DNA of 64,000 bases from Microdochium bolleyi (GCA_001566295.1 KQ964245.1:4159524-4223523), one strand, 5' to 3'. Positions 1-10,852 are shown, counted from the first letter of the stretch. A program made the numbers and translations. Notes: a model not told the origin generated them from the letters alone.

Positions 1-2802
1 GGTAACAGAATCGCAAGACAAAGCAACATGGGCCAGCTCACTCTGGTTGGACTCTCGGATACGGCAACGTTTCGCCGACCTGCTTCAGGCCTCACTATCT
101 ATCGCCCAAATCCTGCGCCTTTTCGAGTTCTTAGACACCCCAGAGTCGAACCCAACCGCGCTCCTTGTCGTCCTTGAGGGCCTTTGCGCTGGCATGACAG
201 ATGAGGAGTACACAGTCGCTCTGGACTCGAAACTCTTTGCTTCAGCATTCCAGGACAAAAAGTACAAGAAGATCCCCTCTGATATCACAGCTCTTCGTTG
301 GCGCATAGCAGGGTACATGGCAGCTTGGGAAAAGTCAGACGATGTTAGCCGATTGTGGGAAGAGATCAAGTCCAGCCTGAAGAAAACGCTCAAATCTGGC
401 AACCTGGCGGACGTCGACACCCTTGAGGCGTTTCGCTGCTGTCATGAGATGTGGCTAACAAGCTATCATGGCGGCACGTACGAGGCAGATGCCGCGAAAT
501 TGAGCCAATCATTCCTGGCACGGCTATTTACTGTGCTCACAAGCACAGAACTGGATGAGCTGTCCGGCCGGTATCTCGATATTGTGTTCGGCAACCTGCC
601 CCGAGTGGCTGAGCTCGGAGACTCTGTCGCACTTGAGCTTCGCGAGGTGCTGACATCCTCATTCTCAACACTCTGCAAGCACTCGATCAAGGCCAAGACG
701 CCAAGCCCGAGCCTGCTCACATCGATCCGTACGTTGTTATCAAGCGACGTGGAAGATCAGGAGTCGTTTATCGACACCCTTCTTGGTCAAGTGCTCGATC
801 TTCTGGATGGTGCCGAAGCCGAGACACCAACTGAGGAGCACTGGACGCTGCCTGTAGTACTTATCTTGGAGGAGTTTCCGACAGAAGCCTGGACGCGGGT
901 ACGGAGGAAAAGACTACTGGCATCATGGAAAAAGTCACAAACCCAACTGACGAGGCACGCGGCTGCGGATTTGTCCCACACCGCAGCTGTGCTGCGCCTC
1001 TTAGTGAAGGTCGCTCAACAACCGACATTTTATGAAGTAAGTCTCCTGTTATGATATGGCTCGGAACAGCGACTGACAACGACCTAGGGAATGGTATTCC
1101 AAGACCTGATGTTCGTCGCATCACTACCAAGTCATCGTCAAGAAAAACTCTCACCTCTCGCAGGTAGATTCATTGACATTATGTTAAGGTATGTCATGCT
1201 GGAATCGTGCTCATACTTCTCAAACTAACTCATCACAGAAATCTGGTAGAGAGCACAGATCACACCTCTGCCGACTATCTCAAGTCGGCGGCTGGTTATG
1301 TTGATGATCTTGACGCGAAGCACCCTTTGTCGCAGGACTTTCTCATCCTGAAAGGCCTCATGACAGCACTGGGGTCATGTCATATCATGACTCGCAATCT
1401 CCCCATCAGCCTTGATAAGGTCAAGATCAAGCTTTGTGACGCTGTGAAATACGCGTTGGCCGATATCACCAAGAGAGTCGGAGCGGGCTCTGCTCCTGCC
1501 GATGGCCAGGAACAAGTCAGCCCAGACGACCGGTACCTGCTGGAAACGATTCTCGATGCTGCCGACTCCATACCAGACCCCTTCAAGACGATCAAATTGC
1601 CAAAGGGCAGTGTTCTCCAGGACGCCGCCGCTCATCTCGTGCAAGAAAAGGGCGAGCTGGGCTGGAAATTGAGACGCTTTCTCTACAGGAACACACCGGA
1701 TGCCTACGACAAGGCTACGATAGTAACTCAGCTTGAGGCAAGCTCTGGTGAGCCCACTGATGAGTCAGTTGGCACGCTCGTGCAGGTTATCACAGCCTGC
1801 ATGCCTGCGAAGGAACAAGCCCAATTGCTTGGCTTGTGCTTGGCGCAAAGCAGTAAAACCGCGGCACTCGGTCCGCTCTTGGCCGTCCGGAGAATCCTTG
1901 AACATGTGCCAGGTAAGTTCGCGCCACGCGAGGCACGTTGCTGCTGTGCGATAGAAGCTAATCATATCATAGTGCTGCATGGTACACTGTCGGCTGAAGA
2001 GCAAGTCTTTGATGGTCCACGGATACACAACAAAATCACTGCCTCGCTACTTCAAGCAGTTTCACTCGGGCAGTTCAAGTTGCTGTCCGATATCATGGCA
2101 TTGCTGCTCGATAGACACGGCATGTCAATGACGCAGTTTAATATCGAGTCCACACTGAATGTTGTGGCTGAGATCGCATCGGCAGGCGGTCCGGCGATCC
2201 AGGACGGCAAGGGAGACGGCGAGATCTTCGAGTGCCTATACAAACTTGTAGCGACAGTAATTCGCCGGCACCGCAGACGCCTCGAAGGCCACTTCCCCGT
2301 CCTAGTCGCCACGCTACAGAGTCTCTTGCGTGTGCTCCTCGCGGACCCGCTCGCTCGCGTAGCCGCGGCATCAACAACCTCATATGTTACACACTCGACA
2401 CCAGCATGGCTCAGTGCACGCCTACGAGCCAGGCACGGCGCCCGCTTCGCGCGCCTTCTCACACTGATCTGTGAGCCCAGCGCTGCGGCCGTGGCTCGGT
2501 CGCGTCGCGCCACGACGGCGAGCGCTGCGACCACGATGCTCGACTCGGCCACCGACGCAGCGAAGCGGTCTGCGGGGCAGGACATGTTCCACGTGGTCGA
2601 GCTGTACGTCAAGCTGCAGCTCGAGGTGGCCGTGCCGCAGGACATGCGGAAGGCCCTGGAGCCGGGCGTGTACTCTGTGCTCAACATCACGCCCGAGGGC
2701 TGCCGCAGGGTGATGAACGAGTCCCTCGACGTCAATGGGCGGGCTGTGTTCCGCGAGCTGTTTGCTTCGTACAAGAAGTTTGGCAGGTGGAGTGGAGTCT
2801 AG
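1..2802 (+). CDS. URB2: Urb2/Npa2-family nucleolar ribosome-biogenesis protein (5' end cut off by window)
   Basis: Large nucleolar protein needed for early 60S (27S pre-rRNA) assembly; the family is established, and this assignment rests on my recognition of its C-terminal domain. The reading frame is open from base 2, so the N-terminus lies upstream. Exons by phase are <1-1036, 1088-1188, 1239-1912 and 1973-2802, with introns of 51, 50 and 60 bases; they give about 880 codons including the stop. The sequence is a helical, repeat-like scaffold with no catalytic motif. The conserved C-terminal block (roughly the last 220 residues) ends in EPGVYSVLNITPEGCRRVMN and FASYKKFGRW, typical of Urb2. 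The third intron (1913-1972) is a multiple of three without a stop, so an unspliced product would gain 20 residues. Family call good; third intron likely but unproven. Confidence 0.85.
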
Positions 2803-3371
2803 ATTCTATAGATTTAAGCGAGCGTCTCGTAGTCAAAATCATGCGAATCTCAGACAATGCAGTTGCGAGAACAACTGAGGACACCCTGTCGACACACCAA
2901 GACGTAGCTCACTAGAGTGCATACATGCATACCATTGAGGTTTGGGCTGTAATCCAGACCGAGATGATATTTTTAGTCCCCAAAAATGCCTGCTCTTGAG
3001 ACCCCGTTTTGGTTTTGAGTCAAGGCTTGTCTGAATTGGTTGACCGACTGTGTCCAGCTGAACAACAACTCCCGGCTCCGCCCCCCAGTTTCCCCAGCCG
3101 CAATCCCTTGGCAAGCATTGAGGTTGCTTTGGAGTCACGAGGACCTTGACAGGACGAGGTCATACTTTATCATATTTGCAGTCGTCCCCACGATGCATTG
3201 AGCTATTGACCATGCCGACAACCCTAATGCTCCAGAGTATATAGCCGAATCCAGAGCGTCGAATAGCTTCAAGAAACAAGCAGTCGTCTTCGTGAACGAG
3301 ACACACCGGCCGTTCTGCAACATCCACAAGAGGAGTTGCCGTCCAACAACGTGCCATAATCCACAGAGAGA
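2803..3371. other. Intergenic: URB2 3' end and promoter of the next gene
   Basis: No supportable gene. The short open frames on the minus strand have no coding bias. A TATATA box at 3238-3243 probably serves the gene starting at 3372. Confidence 0.6.
3238..3243 (+). promoter_or_regulatory. TATA-like box upstream of the MCFG protein gene
   Basis: TATATA lies 129 bases before the proposed ATG at 3372, a normal fungal distance. Its position supports a start there rather than at the later ATGs. Functional use is inferred. Confidence 0.4.
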
Positions 3372-4178
3372 ATGTGCTTCGGGGTAAATCCTATTGTTTT
3401 CGTTACAACCTTTTTCATCGTCGCTACAAAGCCGGGGAAGAACCTTTATGGTGCCGTTCCGCACGTCGCGAACGAGCGAGCAGCTCTTGGGAGCATTACT
3501 GGAGTTTCTCCTAACCTCGGGTACTGACGATGCACACAGCTTCGTTCTCGCCGCGAGCAGCGGCGACAACAGCAGCAAGACACGCGCGGATGGGCCCCCG
3601 AGATACACACGGGCAGCACGTGGGGAGGCACTGCGCATCCCGGCTTTGCCTCTCAGCAGCAACAACAATCTTACCCTCCTCCTCCTCCTCCTCAAGAACA
3701 ACAACAACACCATCAATTTGAACCCACCTGGGGCTTCTCCGCAGCGTCACGTGGGTTGCCACCGCCGCCGGCGCAGGGTGACCTGCTCACGCTGGACCTG
3801 CGCGCGCTGGGCCTCACGGAGCGAGACATGCGCGAGGCCATCGCCGTGCTCAACCAGAACCGGCACAGGTGGGGCATCACGGAGCCCATCACGACGCCGG
3901 CGCAGGCGTTCCAGGCCGCGCAGGCGCACGCGCTGCACATGGACTCCCTGCAGCGGCAGCAGCAGCGGCAGCGGCAGCAGGGCCCGGATCCGGCGCAGAT
4001 CCTGCGGGAGGCGCATGAGCGGTGGCGGTACAGGACGTTCGATCCGCAGGGGAGGAAGGAGTGGAAGGAGACCAAGAGGCGGAATCGCAGGGGCTCCGGA
4101 GGAGGAGGGGGAGGAAGCGGAGGGGGAGGCGATGGAGGAGGATGTGGTGGGGATGGTGGTGGTGGAGGAGGGGAGTAG
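3372..4178 (+). CDS. Gln/Pro/Gly-rich hypothetical protein with an MCFG N-terminus
   Basis: Function not recognised. The frame ending at 4178 has strong G/C third-position bias from about 3740 to 4080, so it is coding, but it has no ATG of its own. Joining a 12-base first exon (3372-3383, encoding MCFG) through a 156-base intron (3384-3539; donor GTAAAT, CTAAC and ACTGAC candidate branch sites, acceptor CACACAG) to 3540-4178 restores an ATG in phase and gives 216 residues. Order: basic Gln-rich stretch (about residues 5-20), a poly-Q/poly-P segment (about 48-65), then a predicted helical core with GLTERDMREAI, NRHRWGITEPI and HERWRYRTFDPQGRKEWKE, then a basic KRRNRR patch and a Gly-rich tail. 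Cys2 could be lipid-modified, which is inference. The minus-strand Pro-rich frame here is a shadow. Confidence 0.6.
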
Positions 4179-4641
4179 GAATGGAGTTGAGGGTTGACAT
4201 CCGAAGGGACTTTTGGAGGGCACCCAGTACATGTCTCGTAGTTTCGACGTCAATGTTGGTCTTCATTATGGTGACAGTGTCAAGTATTGAGCTGGCGCTC
4301 CGGACGAGGTTCACGTACGGTGTCACGAGTATGCTCAACAACGAAGACCGTGCCTTGATTTAGTGGCGCAACAAGATCGTGAGATATCGCAGAGTCTTTG
4401 AATAAGTGGCAGCAAAGCCTCGGGTGCTTCCGCGCGACTGATGCTAAATGACAAGCTTAATCGGCAGGTGCTATCAGCGGAAACGCCGAGCATTACATCA
4501 CATCGCATGGATCGCCCCGCCGTACCTGCATCAAGGGTTCTCGACCCCATGGAGACTTTCGTGGCCTTCACTCCAAGCCACAAGTCGGATTCTCGCTCCG
4601 CAGAATAGTGAGGGTGTGCCGTCATCTTCGGTCTACCAGTA
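4179..4641. other. Intergenic spacer
   Basis: No gene seen. It holds the 3' flank of the MCFG gene and the promoter of the DUF924 gene; I found no clear TATA box. Confidence 0.5.
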
Positions 4642-5505
4642 ATGATACCACTCCGAGCCAGGGCCACCGCTCTCGCAGCTCATTCCTCGCCATCCTCGGC
4701 CGTCATCGCCAGTCGAGCCACCGCGCCTCGCGCAGCTTACTTCTTCAGATCTCCGGCCGGTACCGTCACCCTCGCCGCCGCCAGCACAGCACCACGCGGT
4801 CTTTCTTCAGCAGCACCATCCGTCCGGCCCCGGCCATACTCGTCCTCCACCACCGGTACCACCACGCCCACTGCCACCATGGACCCCCGCGCCACAGAGG
4901 TCCTCGAGTACTGGTTCTCCCTCGGGCCCCAGACCTGGTTCCAGTCCGCCAGCGAGGCCCAGGACGCCGAGATCCGGACGCGCTTCGGCGCGCTGGTCCA
5001 CGAGGCGCGCACCGACCCGGCCCTCGAAAGATCATGGACGGCCGAGCCAGAGAGCACCCTCGCGCTGCTGCTGCTCCTGGACCAGTTCCCGCGCAACATC
5101 TTCCGCGGCTCCGGCGAGTCCTTCGCCTCGGACCCGCAGGCGTGCCGCATCGCCGTTGCGGCCATCGCGCGGGGCTTCGACCGCGCCATGACCTCGCCCA
5201 GCCGCATCAGCAACGAGTTGTCGTCGACGGAGGTGCCCTACCTCCGGCGCATGTTCTTCTACCTGCCCCTCATGCACGCCGAGGACCTGACGGCGCAGGT
5301 GGCCTGCTGCGCGCTGTACGAGACGCTCGAGCGCGAGTGCCCCGACGGCCGGCCCGAGAAGGAGCACATCCGCACCGAGTTCGCGGCGCGGCACAGGGAC
5401 TGCATCCTCCTCCACGGCCGGTTCCCCAAGAGGAACGACTGGCTGGGCCGCGAGCACACCGAAGAGGAGAGGCGGTTCCTCGAGGAGAAGCCCATGGGAT
5501 TCTAG
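4642..5505 (+). CDS. DUF924-family protein with mitochondrial-type presequence
   Basis: A single exon encodes 287 residues. Residues 80-287 form a complete DUF924 domain, an all-helical family of unknown biochemical role also common in bacteria. Recognisable blocks are VLEYWFSLGPQTWF, LALLLLLDQFPRNIFRG, the RRMFFYLPLMHAED helix, and HRDCILLHGRFPKRNDWLGR near the end. Residues 1-79 contain no Asp or Glu and are rich in Arg, Ala and Ser, ending in an RPYSSS-like stretch, which fits a cleavable mitochondrial presequence. A second ATG at 4879 (M80) sits in a perfect GCCACCATGG context exactly at the domain edge, so a 208-residue cytosolic form is possible by leaky scanning or a later transcription start. 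The family is sure; function and dual targeting are inferred. Confidence 0.88.
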   Translation: MIPLRARATALAAHSSPSSAVIASRATAPRAAYFFRSPAGTVTLAAASTAPRGLSSAAPSVRPRPYSSSTTGTTTPTATMDPRATEVLEYWFSLGPQTWFQSASEAQDAEIRTRFGALVHEARTDPALERSWTAEPESTLALLLLLDQFPRNIFRGSGESFASDPQACRIAVAAIARGFDRAMTSPSRISNELSSTEVPYLRRMFFYLPLMHAEDLTAQVACCALYETLERECPDGRPEKEHIRTEFAARHRDCILLHGRFPKRNDWLGREHTEEERRFLEEKPMGF

Positions 5506-5821
5506 AAGATTAGGCCAGGTCCCTTCAAAACCAAAGGTGGATGGATGTAAATACATTGGGGTACATGATCTTGTCATCTGTGTCTTTGCAAGCGATACCC
5601 GAGCCCTAAGCCCAGGTTTCCCCGGATAGAGCCAAAAACAGACAAGGTGTCATTGTGCTCAATGTTGATCATGTATCATAGCTCATATTATCATCTCGCA
5701 AAAAGCTCCTCTCGTACCAGCGGGAATGCGCAAAGCTTACAAACAAGAATAATCGCTCACAGCCAAAAGAGATCGCGAATCCAACGAAATCCATCACCGC
5801 GGCGGTACGCACATATTTTAC
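5506..5821. other. Spacer between convergent genes
   Basis: Short shared 3' region between the DUF924 gene and the minus-strand hydrolase. AT-richer; no gene. Confidence 0.5.
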
Positions 5822-7228
5822 TCACTCATCATTATCATCATCATCGTCGTCGTCGAGCCGTCGCCACGCCCGGTACACCGCATCGCGGATCGCCTCGTGG
5901 CCCCGCGACCGCGGGTGGAACGTCTTGCCGTAGTATGTTGGGACATACCACATCGAGTTTTGCACCGAGACCTCCTGGTCACCACGCGGTTGTGATCCCA
6001 GTGGTAATGGTGGTGGAGCTCCGACCCGACCTGGCAACGCCGGAGCCAGCCGCAGCGCCGGGTCCCGCCGCCTCGCCATGGCCATGTAGCAGAGCGCCTG
6101 CGCACCCCAGTCCCCCGAGCGGCGCGCGGGCTCGAGGCACGCCGACGGGTCCACGAGGGCGGCGAGGTCTGTCGGCAGTGTGGTGGTACCCGCAGAGTGG
6201 TGGCCACCACCCGCTGCGTGATGAGAACCGGTGGAGTTCCCCGTCTCGTTCCTGGCATTGTCCCTGCCTCCCACCAGGAAGAACCACGTGTCGTCCCTCT
6301 CGTAGTCCGGCTCGCTGACACCCTGCTCGCAGAACCGGTGGCCCTCGAACAGATCATCATAGTCCACGAACACCACCTTCCTCGTCGCAAATCTCCTGTT
6401 GATCCCGGCCACCGTCTCCCTGATCTTCCCGTTCACCGCGAGCACCAGCGCGTTCATGCTAGCCCTCAGCTCCCTGGTGAGCTTCGGCCCGTTCCACCAC
6501 ACCCCGAGGCTCATGTCGTCGCACGCCTCGGTCTCGGCATCGAAGAACCGCGCGTACCCCGTCATCGTGATGAGGAACCACGGCTTCTTCTCCCAGCGCG
6601 CCCGGTCCAGGATCTCCGTCACCGCGACGCCCAAGCGGACCGCGAAATCGTCGCTCTCAATCTCCCGCGCCGCGCGCGCGAGCGCGGACTCGCAGGTGCC
6701 CGAGTAGAAGCTGTAGAAGCGGAACACGCACGAGTTCATGACGTCGAAGAAGCCCAGGTCATTGCCGCCCAGGGAGAGCAGGGCAAAGTCGGCCGGCCGG
6801 GTCGTGTCGAAGCGGTCGATCTGGCTGTCCTCAACGCCAGGGAGGATCTGCGCCGTCGTGGCGCCCGTGCACGCGAGGAGCTGCGCGGATGTGATGTTCG
6901 GCGTGCCCCCGGGCTGGCTCCGCGCCAGGTCGGCGGCGATGAGCTGCGGGTATGCGCCATTGCCATGGCGACAGTCGTCCTCCTTGCCCGAGACGCCCGT
7001 GCCGATGCCTGCGCTGTATGAGTCGCCGAGGGCGACGAAGCCGGTCTGGAGGTCGCTTGGGTGGTGCGACTGGGGCGAGATGTGCCCTGGCGGGTGTCCA
7101 TGCCTGGCTGAGACGTCGCTGAGGACACGCTGCTGGTTCCCGTGGTCGACTCGAGCGGCTATGGCGTACCCGGCGACGGGGCTGTGGACGAGGAAGCCCA
7201 CGGCAGCGAGGAATAGTGAATTGTGCAT
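5822..7228 (-). CDS. Secreted SGNH (GDSL-like) esterase/lipase
   Basis: Hydrolase of the SGNH superfamily, single exon, 468 residues. A hydrophobic N-terminus (about residues 1-24) reads as a signal peptide, so it is probably secreted. Block I is GDSYSAG with Ser70 as nucleophile; block III is GGND (154-157); the C-terminal block has the catalytic His at 438 in KTFHPRSRGHEAI. The Asp usually found three residues before that His is absent (Lys435), so it may act with a Ser-His dyad supported by a main-chain carbonyl, as described for a Streptomyces esterase. A His/Gly/Ser-rich low-complexity insert lies around residues 335-355, and the protein ends in a run of Asp residues. Length and layout fit fungal secreted lipases of this group; the substrate is unknown. 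Confidence 0.88.
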   Translation of the reverse strand: MHNSLFLAAVGFLVHSPVAGYAIAARVDHGNQQRVLSDVSARHGHPPGHISPQSHHPSDLQTGFVALGDSYSAGIGTGVSGKEDDCRHGNGAYPQLIAADLARSQPGGTPNITSAQLLACTGATTAQILPGVEDSQIDRFDTTRPADFALLSLGGNDLGFFDVMNSCVFRFYSFYSGTCESALARAAREIESDDFAVRLGVAVTEILDRARWEKKPWFLITMTGYARFFDAETEACDDMSLGVWWNGPKLTRELRASMNALVLAVNGKIRETVAGINRRFATRKVVFVDYDDLFEGHRFCEQGVSEPDYERDDTWFFLVGGRDNARNETGNSTGSHHAAGGGHHSAGTTTLPTDLAALVDPSACLEPARRSGDWGAQALCYMAMARRRDPALRLAPALPGRVGAPPPLPLGSQPRGDQEVSVQNSMWYVPTYYGKTFHPRSRGHEAIRDAVYRAWRRLDDDDDDDNDE

Positions 7229-7870
7229 CGTGAGCGGTTCCGCGCTGGCTACGCTTAGTCTGGAGCCGGGGCCCAGGAAGATGCGAAGCCGTCCATGAGC
7301 ACGGCTTCTCGAGGTTTGAGGTCAGCAAGATGCGAGATGGTCACGAGGACGAGGACCAGAGGGTACCGCGTCTGCCTCGTTAGGTGTAAGCCGTTGTTGG
7401 AGTTGAGCCAATGGCTTGCGCACATGGCTGCCTAATGGGGTTGTGTGGAGCGATGGCTGTTCGGGGCGCATTCCCCCAGTTCCGATGCCAGAGAGGTGGG
7501 GCTGCCTGGAGAATACTCCGGTCTGCGACACGACAAGCAACCATTCCAGATCCTCGGCGCCGATCGGCCCAGCCGAGCTTATCATGGCTCTAGGATACGG
7601 CATAGAACTAGGCAGCCGTTTTCCAAGTTATACCGTGGAATGATTGGGCACAAGCTCGCCTTCCTGGCACCAAGCCAGGGTCCCAGAGGTCCATCACAGC
7701 CCTGTCTGCCGCTCGGCTATCCGTCCACATAGATAGGTGTCCACTCTAGGATCACGCATGGATGCCCGTATATACGTAAGGTTGCCCCTGATTGTTCCTG
7801 AACAGACACGTGGACATAAGATCACAGGTCTCGCCGTGCTTGTTGTACTGTCACTTCCGCCACGATCGTC
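7229..7870. other. Divergent promoter region
   Basis: Lies between the minus-strand SGNH hydrolase and the plus-strand GNAT gene and must hold both promoters. No gene is visible. Confidence 0.5.
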
Positions 7871-8718
7871 ATGGCTACCAACATTACACTGCGGACGGCC
7901 AGAGCGTCTGACGGGCCTGCCATCGCCCAGACGAAAATCTCGGCATACTGGGAGAATGGGAACTGGAGGCTCATGTGGGAGCCGAGGACACGCGGGGTGA
8001 GCACTCAATCTCTGCCTCTTTCAGACAACGCACTTGTTGACACTGTCGAGCAGTACGTCACGGAACAGTCGACCAAGCGGGAGCCCAGGAACCTGCTGTC
8101 CGACCGAGAGCACAAGAGAGTTCAGGTTGCGGTAGACGATGAGACTGGCCGGATCGTGGGTTATGCTCGCTGGGCTCTGCCAGATCGGCTCGTGCCCGAG
8201 TGGCTCGACGGCCAGGTCCCGGCCGTTAGCGAGGCCGAGGAGAAGCAACACGCTGCGACGCATGCCGGCGCCGACTGGCAGCATCGCCGTGAGCTCGACG
8301 TGCTGGACGAGCCGATAAGCGCGATGATGAAGCGCCTGTTTGCATTGCACGAGTATATGGGTAAGCCACCCTGGGCAGACAACAAACCCTAACCCACTTG
8401 ACTGCTGACAGCGTGCCTGGCTGACCATGACCGCGACTGCCGCCTGATGTACCCGTGACAGAGCTCGATTTCCTGGCTGTGCATCCCGACTTCAAGGGCC
8501 GGGGCATTGCTTCGCAGCTGGTGGCCAGTGGCATTACCAAGGCGGAGGAGATGGGGGTGCGAATCTTTGTGCACTCGCTGGAAGCGTCGGTCAGGCTGTA
8601 CCAGCGGCTCGGATTCCAGATGCTCGACCACGTAACGCAGGACGATTCGCGGTTTGGGGGCCCCGGGGAGTACCGATCGTACATCCTCGAGTGGACGCCA
8701 TTGCGCTTGCAGACATGA
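7871..8718 (+). CDS. GNAT-family N-acetyltransferase
   Basis: Transfers an acetyl group from acetyl-CoA to an amine; the substrate cannot be told. Two exons, 7871-8360 and 8462-8718, join through a 101-base intron (GTAAGC donor, GTGACAG acceptor) and give 248 residues. The join reads HEYM-E-LDFLAVHPDF, restoring the GNAT core strand, followed by the acetyl-CoA loop FKGRGIASQLV (Q/R-x-x-G-x-G/A motif) and the C-terminal SVRLYQRLGF element. The N-terminal half is longer than in minimal GNATs and contains a charged linker (about residues 115-150), as in fungal members of this group. An earlier acceptor at 8411 would leave an in-frame stop, so 8461 is preferred. Confidence 0.85.
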
Positions 8719-9161
8719 GGCCCATGGGCGCTGGGTGGTCGGAGCTACCTTGGCCGGGGAATGGTCGAGCTTTGGCAGCGAGACTCGGAAGTTCTAGAAT
8801 GCAGCTGGGACTCGAGGTCGGCGTTCCCCGCAGTCTGTGCCCGCATCTGCATGTGCACATGTGGGACTGGAGGAGTGCTTTGGTCGACGTCATCCCGCTC
8901 ATCCATCCTCGGCCGCATTGCTACTGGCCATGATAAGCGAGCATGGGTGTGCACAAGGCTTCTCAGACTCGCCAGAGCGTCCTGTCAGGGTGTAAGGGGA
9001 CGTCATGAATGGGACCGAGAAGGAGAGAAACGATAGCCCAGCAGCAAAGGTCTGCGCTTGTCCGTACCAGCTCTTGACAGTGAAGACTAGACACAATGTA
9101 AACAGGCCAGAAATGTGATGACCACGACGGTGGATGTGGGAGTGGATATTGGTGCCCAGGC

Positions 9162-9190
9162 GATGGGACGGGATGGGATGGGATGGGATG
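9162..9190. repeat. GGGAT pentanucleotide repeat
   Basis: About five imperfect copies of GGGAT/GGGAC in tandem; a simple microsatellite. Confidence 0.8.
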
Positions 9191-9331
9191 AACAGCTGAA
9201 GAAGCCCTGTCCACAGCGTAAGGTATCTTCGCTCGGTGAGGCTGAACCAACCAACACGATCGAGCCCAGGGTGGCAGTTACCTCATGCTGACCAAGTTTG
9301 TGCAAGGCCCGGAGGGCGGAGAGCTGCTCCT

Positions 9332-9332
<1 letters not shown>

Positions 9333-9367
<35 letters not shown>
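9333..9367. repeat. CCTGCT hexanucleotide repeat
   Basis: Nearly six perfect copies of CCTGCT in non-coding DNA. Confidence 0.85.
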
Positions 9368-9750
9368 CAGTCTGGACGTGCCCCACGCCATGCGGCCACG
9401 ACGTCACCGGCACGGGCCCCACCTGCGGCGCAAGGCTAGAGCCCGGCCTCAGCTTGCACCAACCCTTGGGAACACCCTCGATCCATCATACGCCATCACA
9501 GCTCGAGGAATGATGCTCGCCTGCTGCTCTTCTCCGCACTTTCAAGCCTCCTCGTGCCATGCCCCCGAGACCATGCCTTCCCAGCTACCTCCCCTCCGGC
9601 CAGGGTCTCTGTACTTAAGCTCTTCCAAGACCTGCGCTTTTTCTTGGCTGACGCCGTAACTCCTCCTGCCTTCTCCATCCCAAGACTATATTATCATCTA
9701 CGTCCTGCCTCTCCCACTTCAGTGCTCCTGACTTCTTCTGACGCCCAAAT

Positions 9751-9784
9751 CACACCCACACACACACACACATATACACACACA
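9751..9784. repeat. CA dinucleotide repeat in the leader of the hydrophilin-like gene
   Basis: An interrupted CA run ends ten bases before the ATG at 9794, so it probably lies in the 5' untranslated region. Confidence 0.8.
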
Positions 9785-9793
9785 TCTGCCATC

Positions 9794-10852
9794 ATGGAGA
9801 CCGTAAACGCCATGGCTGCTGCCGCCGCAAAGGCCGTCTGGGGCGACAGCACCGCCGCCAACGAGCCCGTCTCTGGCAAGACCGGCAACACCGCCGCCGG
9901 CGAGCCCTATGACGCTGGAAACGCTGGTGCGTTACTGTGATCTCTTGGCTCTGTTGACACCACAGCCCTTGCTAACGGCTCTCTTTACCCGCATTCACAG
10001 ACCAGACTGACAACATTACAACCGGTACCACTACTAACACCACCACCGGCACCTCCGAGAGCACCGCTGCCAAGACCCCCGGCTCCGGTACCACCGGATC
10101 CGGCTCCACGGGCTCCCACTCCACAAACCCGGACATCTCGTCCGCCTCCAACGATGCCGCCTTCGCCAAGAACACCGGCACCGCAGCCACGTCCTCCGAC
10201 ACGCCCGAGAACCCATCCACCAACCAGAAGCTCAAGGACGCAGACCCCTCCCGCGGTCAGCAGGACACCCGTGACCCAGAGAACCCTCTGACCAACCCCA
10301 AATCGGCCCCGACAGAGGTCAACGAGAAGCGCAGCAACGACCCCGAGGACGGCCCCAACGAGGACATCAAGCTCGACGGGCCCGGCCCCAAGCCTCTCGA
10401 GGAAGTCGCCCGCGAGCGCGGCGGCGATGCGGGCAACATCAGTGACCGCAAGGGCTCCTTGGTCCCGCCTCGTGATCCCAACGACACATCCGAGGCCCCC
10501 AAGAGCGACCAGGACAGACAGGAAGAGAAGGGCGATGGCACTCTGTACGTCAAGAGCAGCGGTCTGAAGGCTGACGGCGGCGACTTTGACGTCACGCAGC
10601 CCGGCGCCGGCCGAGAAGCCGATCGTAAGTAAACCTCCTTCAAACAAAAGACAAAAGCAAAAAGTGCCAGTTCGAAGCTGACATTGCATCCAACTATCCG
10701 CAGGCCTGATGGCTGAGAAGGGCATGCACCCCAACGAAGACGCCCGGAAGAAGTCCAGCAGCCCCCCAGCCACCGACCACCAGGGCGACACTGAGCCCAA
10801 GGAGAAGAAGAAGCTATCCCAGCGCATCAAGGACAAGCTGCACTCCCACTAA
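9794..10852 (+). CDS. Intrinsically disordered hydrophilin/LEA-like protein
   Basis: A 301-residue protein from exons 9794-9926, 10001-10624 and 10704-10852 (introns of 74 and 79 bases; the phases match). The composition is extreme: Gly, Ser, Thr, Asp, Asn, Pro, Lys and Glu dominate, with few hydrophobic residues and no Cys. After an Ala-rich start (AMAAAAAKAVWG) comes a Thr/Gly/Ser-rich stretch, then acidic/basic repeats, and a C-terminal basic helix (KEKKKLSQRIKDKLHSH). There is no signal peptide or membrane segment. Such hydrophilic proteins are often stress- or starvation-induced in fungi and act in the cytosol, but I cannot name a characterised orthologue. The minus-strand Val/Leu/Gly-rich frame over it is a shadow. 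Confidence 0.75.

Larger units (their letters stand above)
8719..9793. other. Intergenic region with three simple-sequence repeats
   Basis: No gene is supportable; the open frames lack coding bias. The last about 200 bases are pyrimidine-rich, like the promoter and leader of the gene at 9794. Confidence 0.5.

Noticed and set aside
3747..4253. Proline-rich minus-strand frame of 168 codons
   Set aside because: Antisense shadow of the Gly/Gln-rich plus-strand coding frame, which carries the codon bias.
7996..8023. GTGAGC...TTTCAG pair inside the GNAT gene
   Set aside because: At 28 bases it is too short for a spliceosomal intron, and the frame is open through it.
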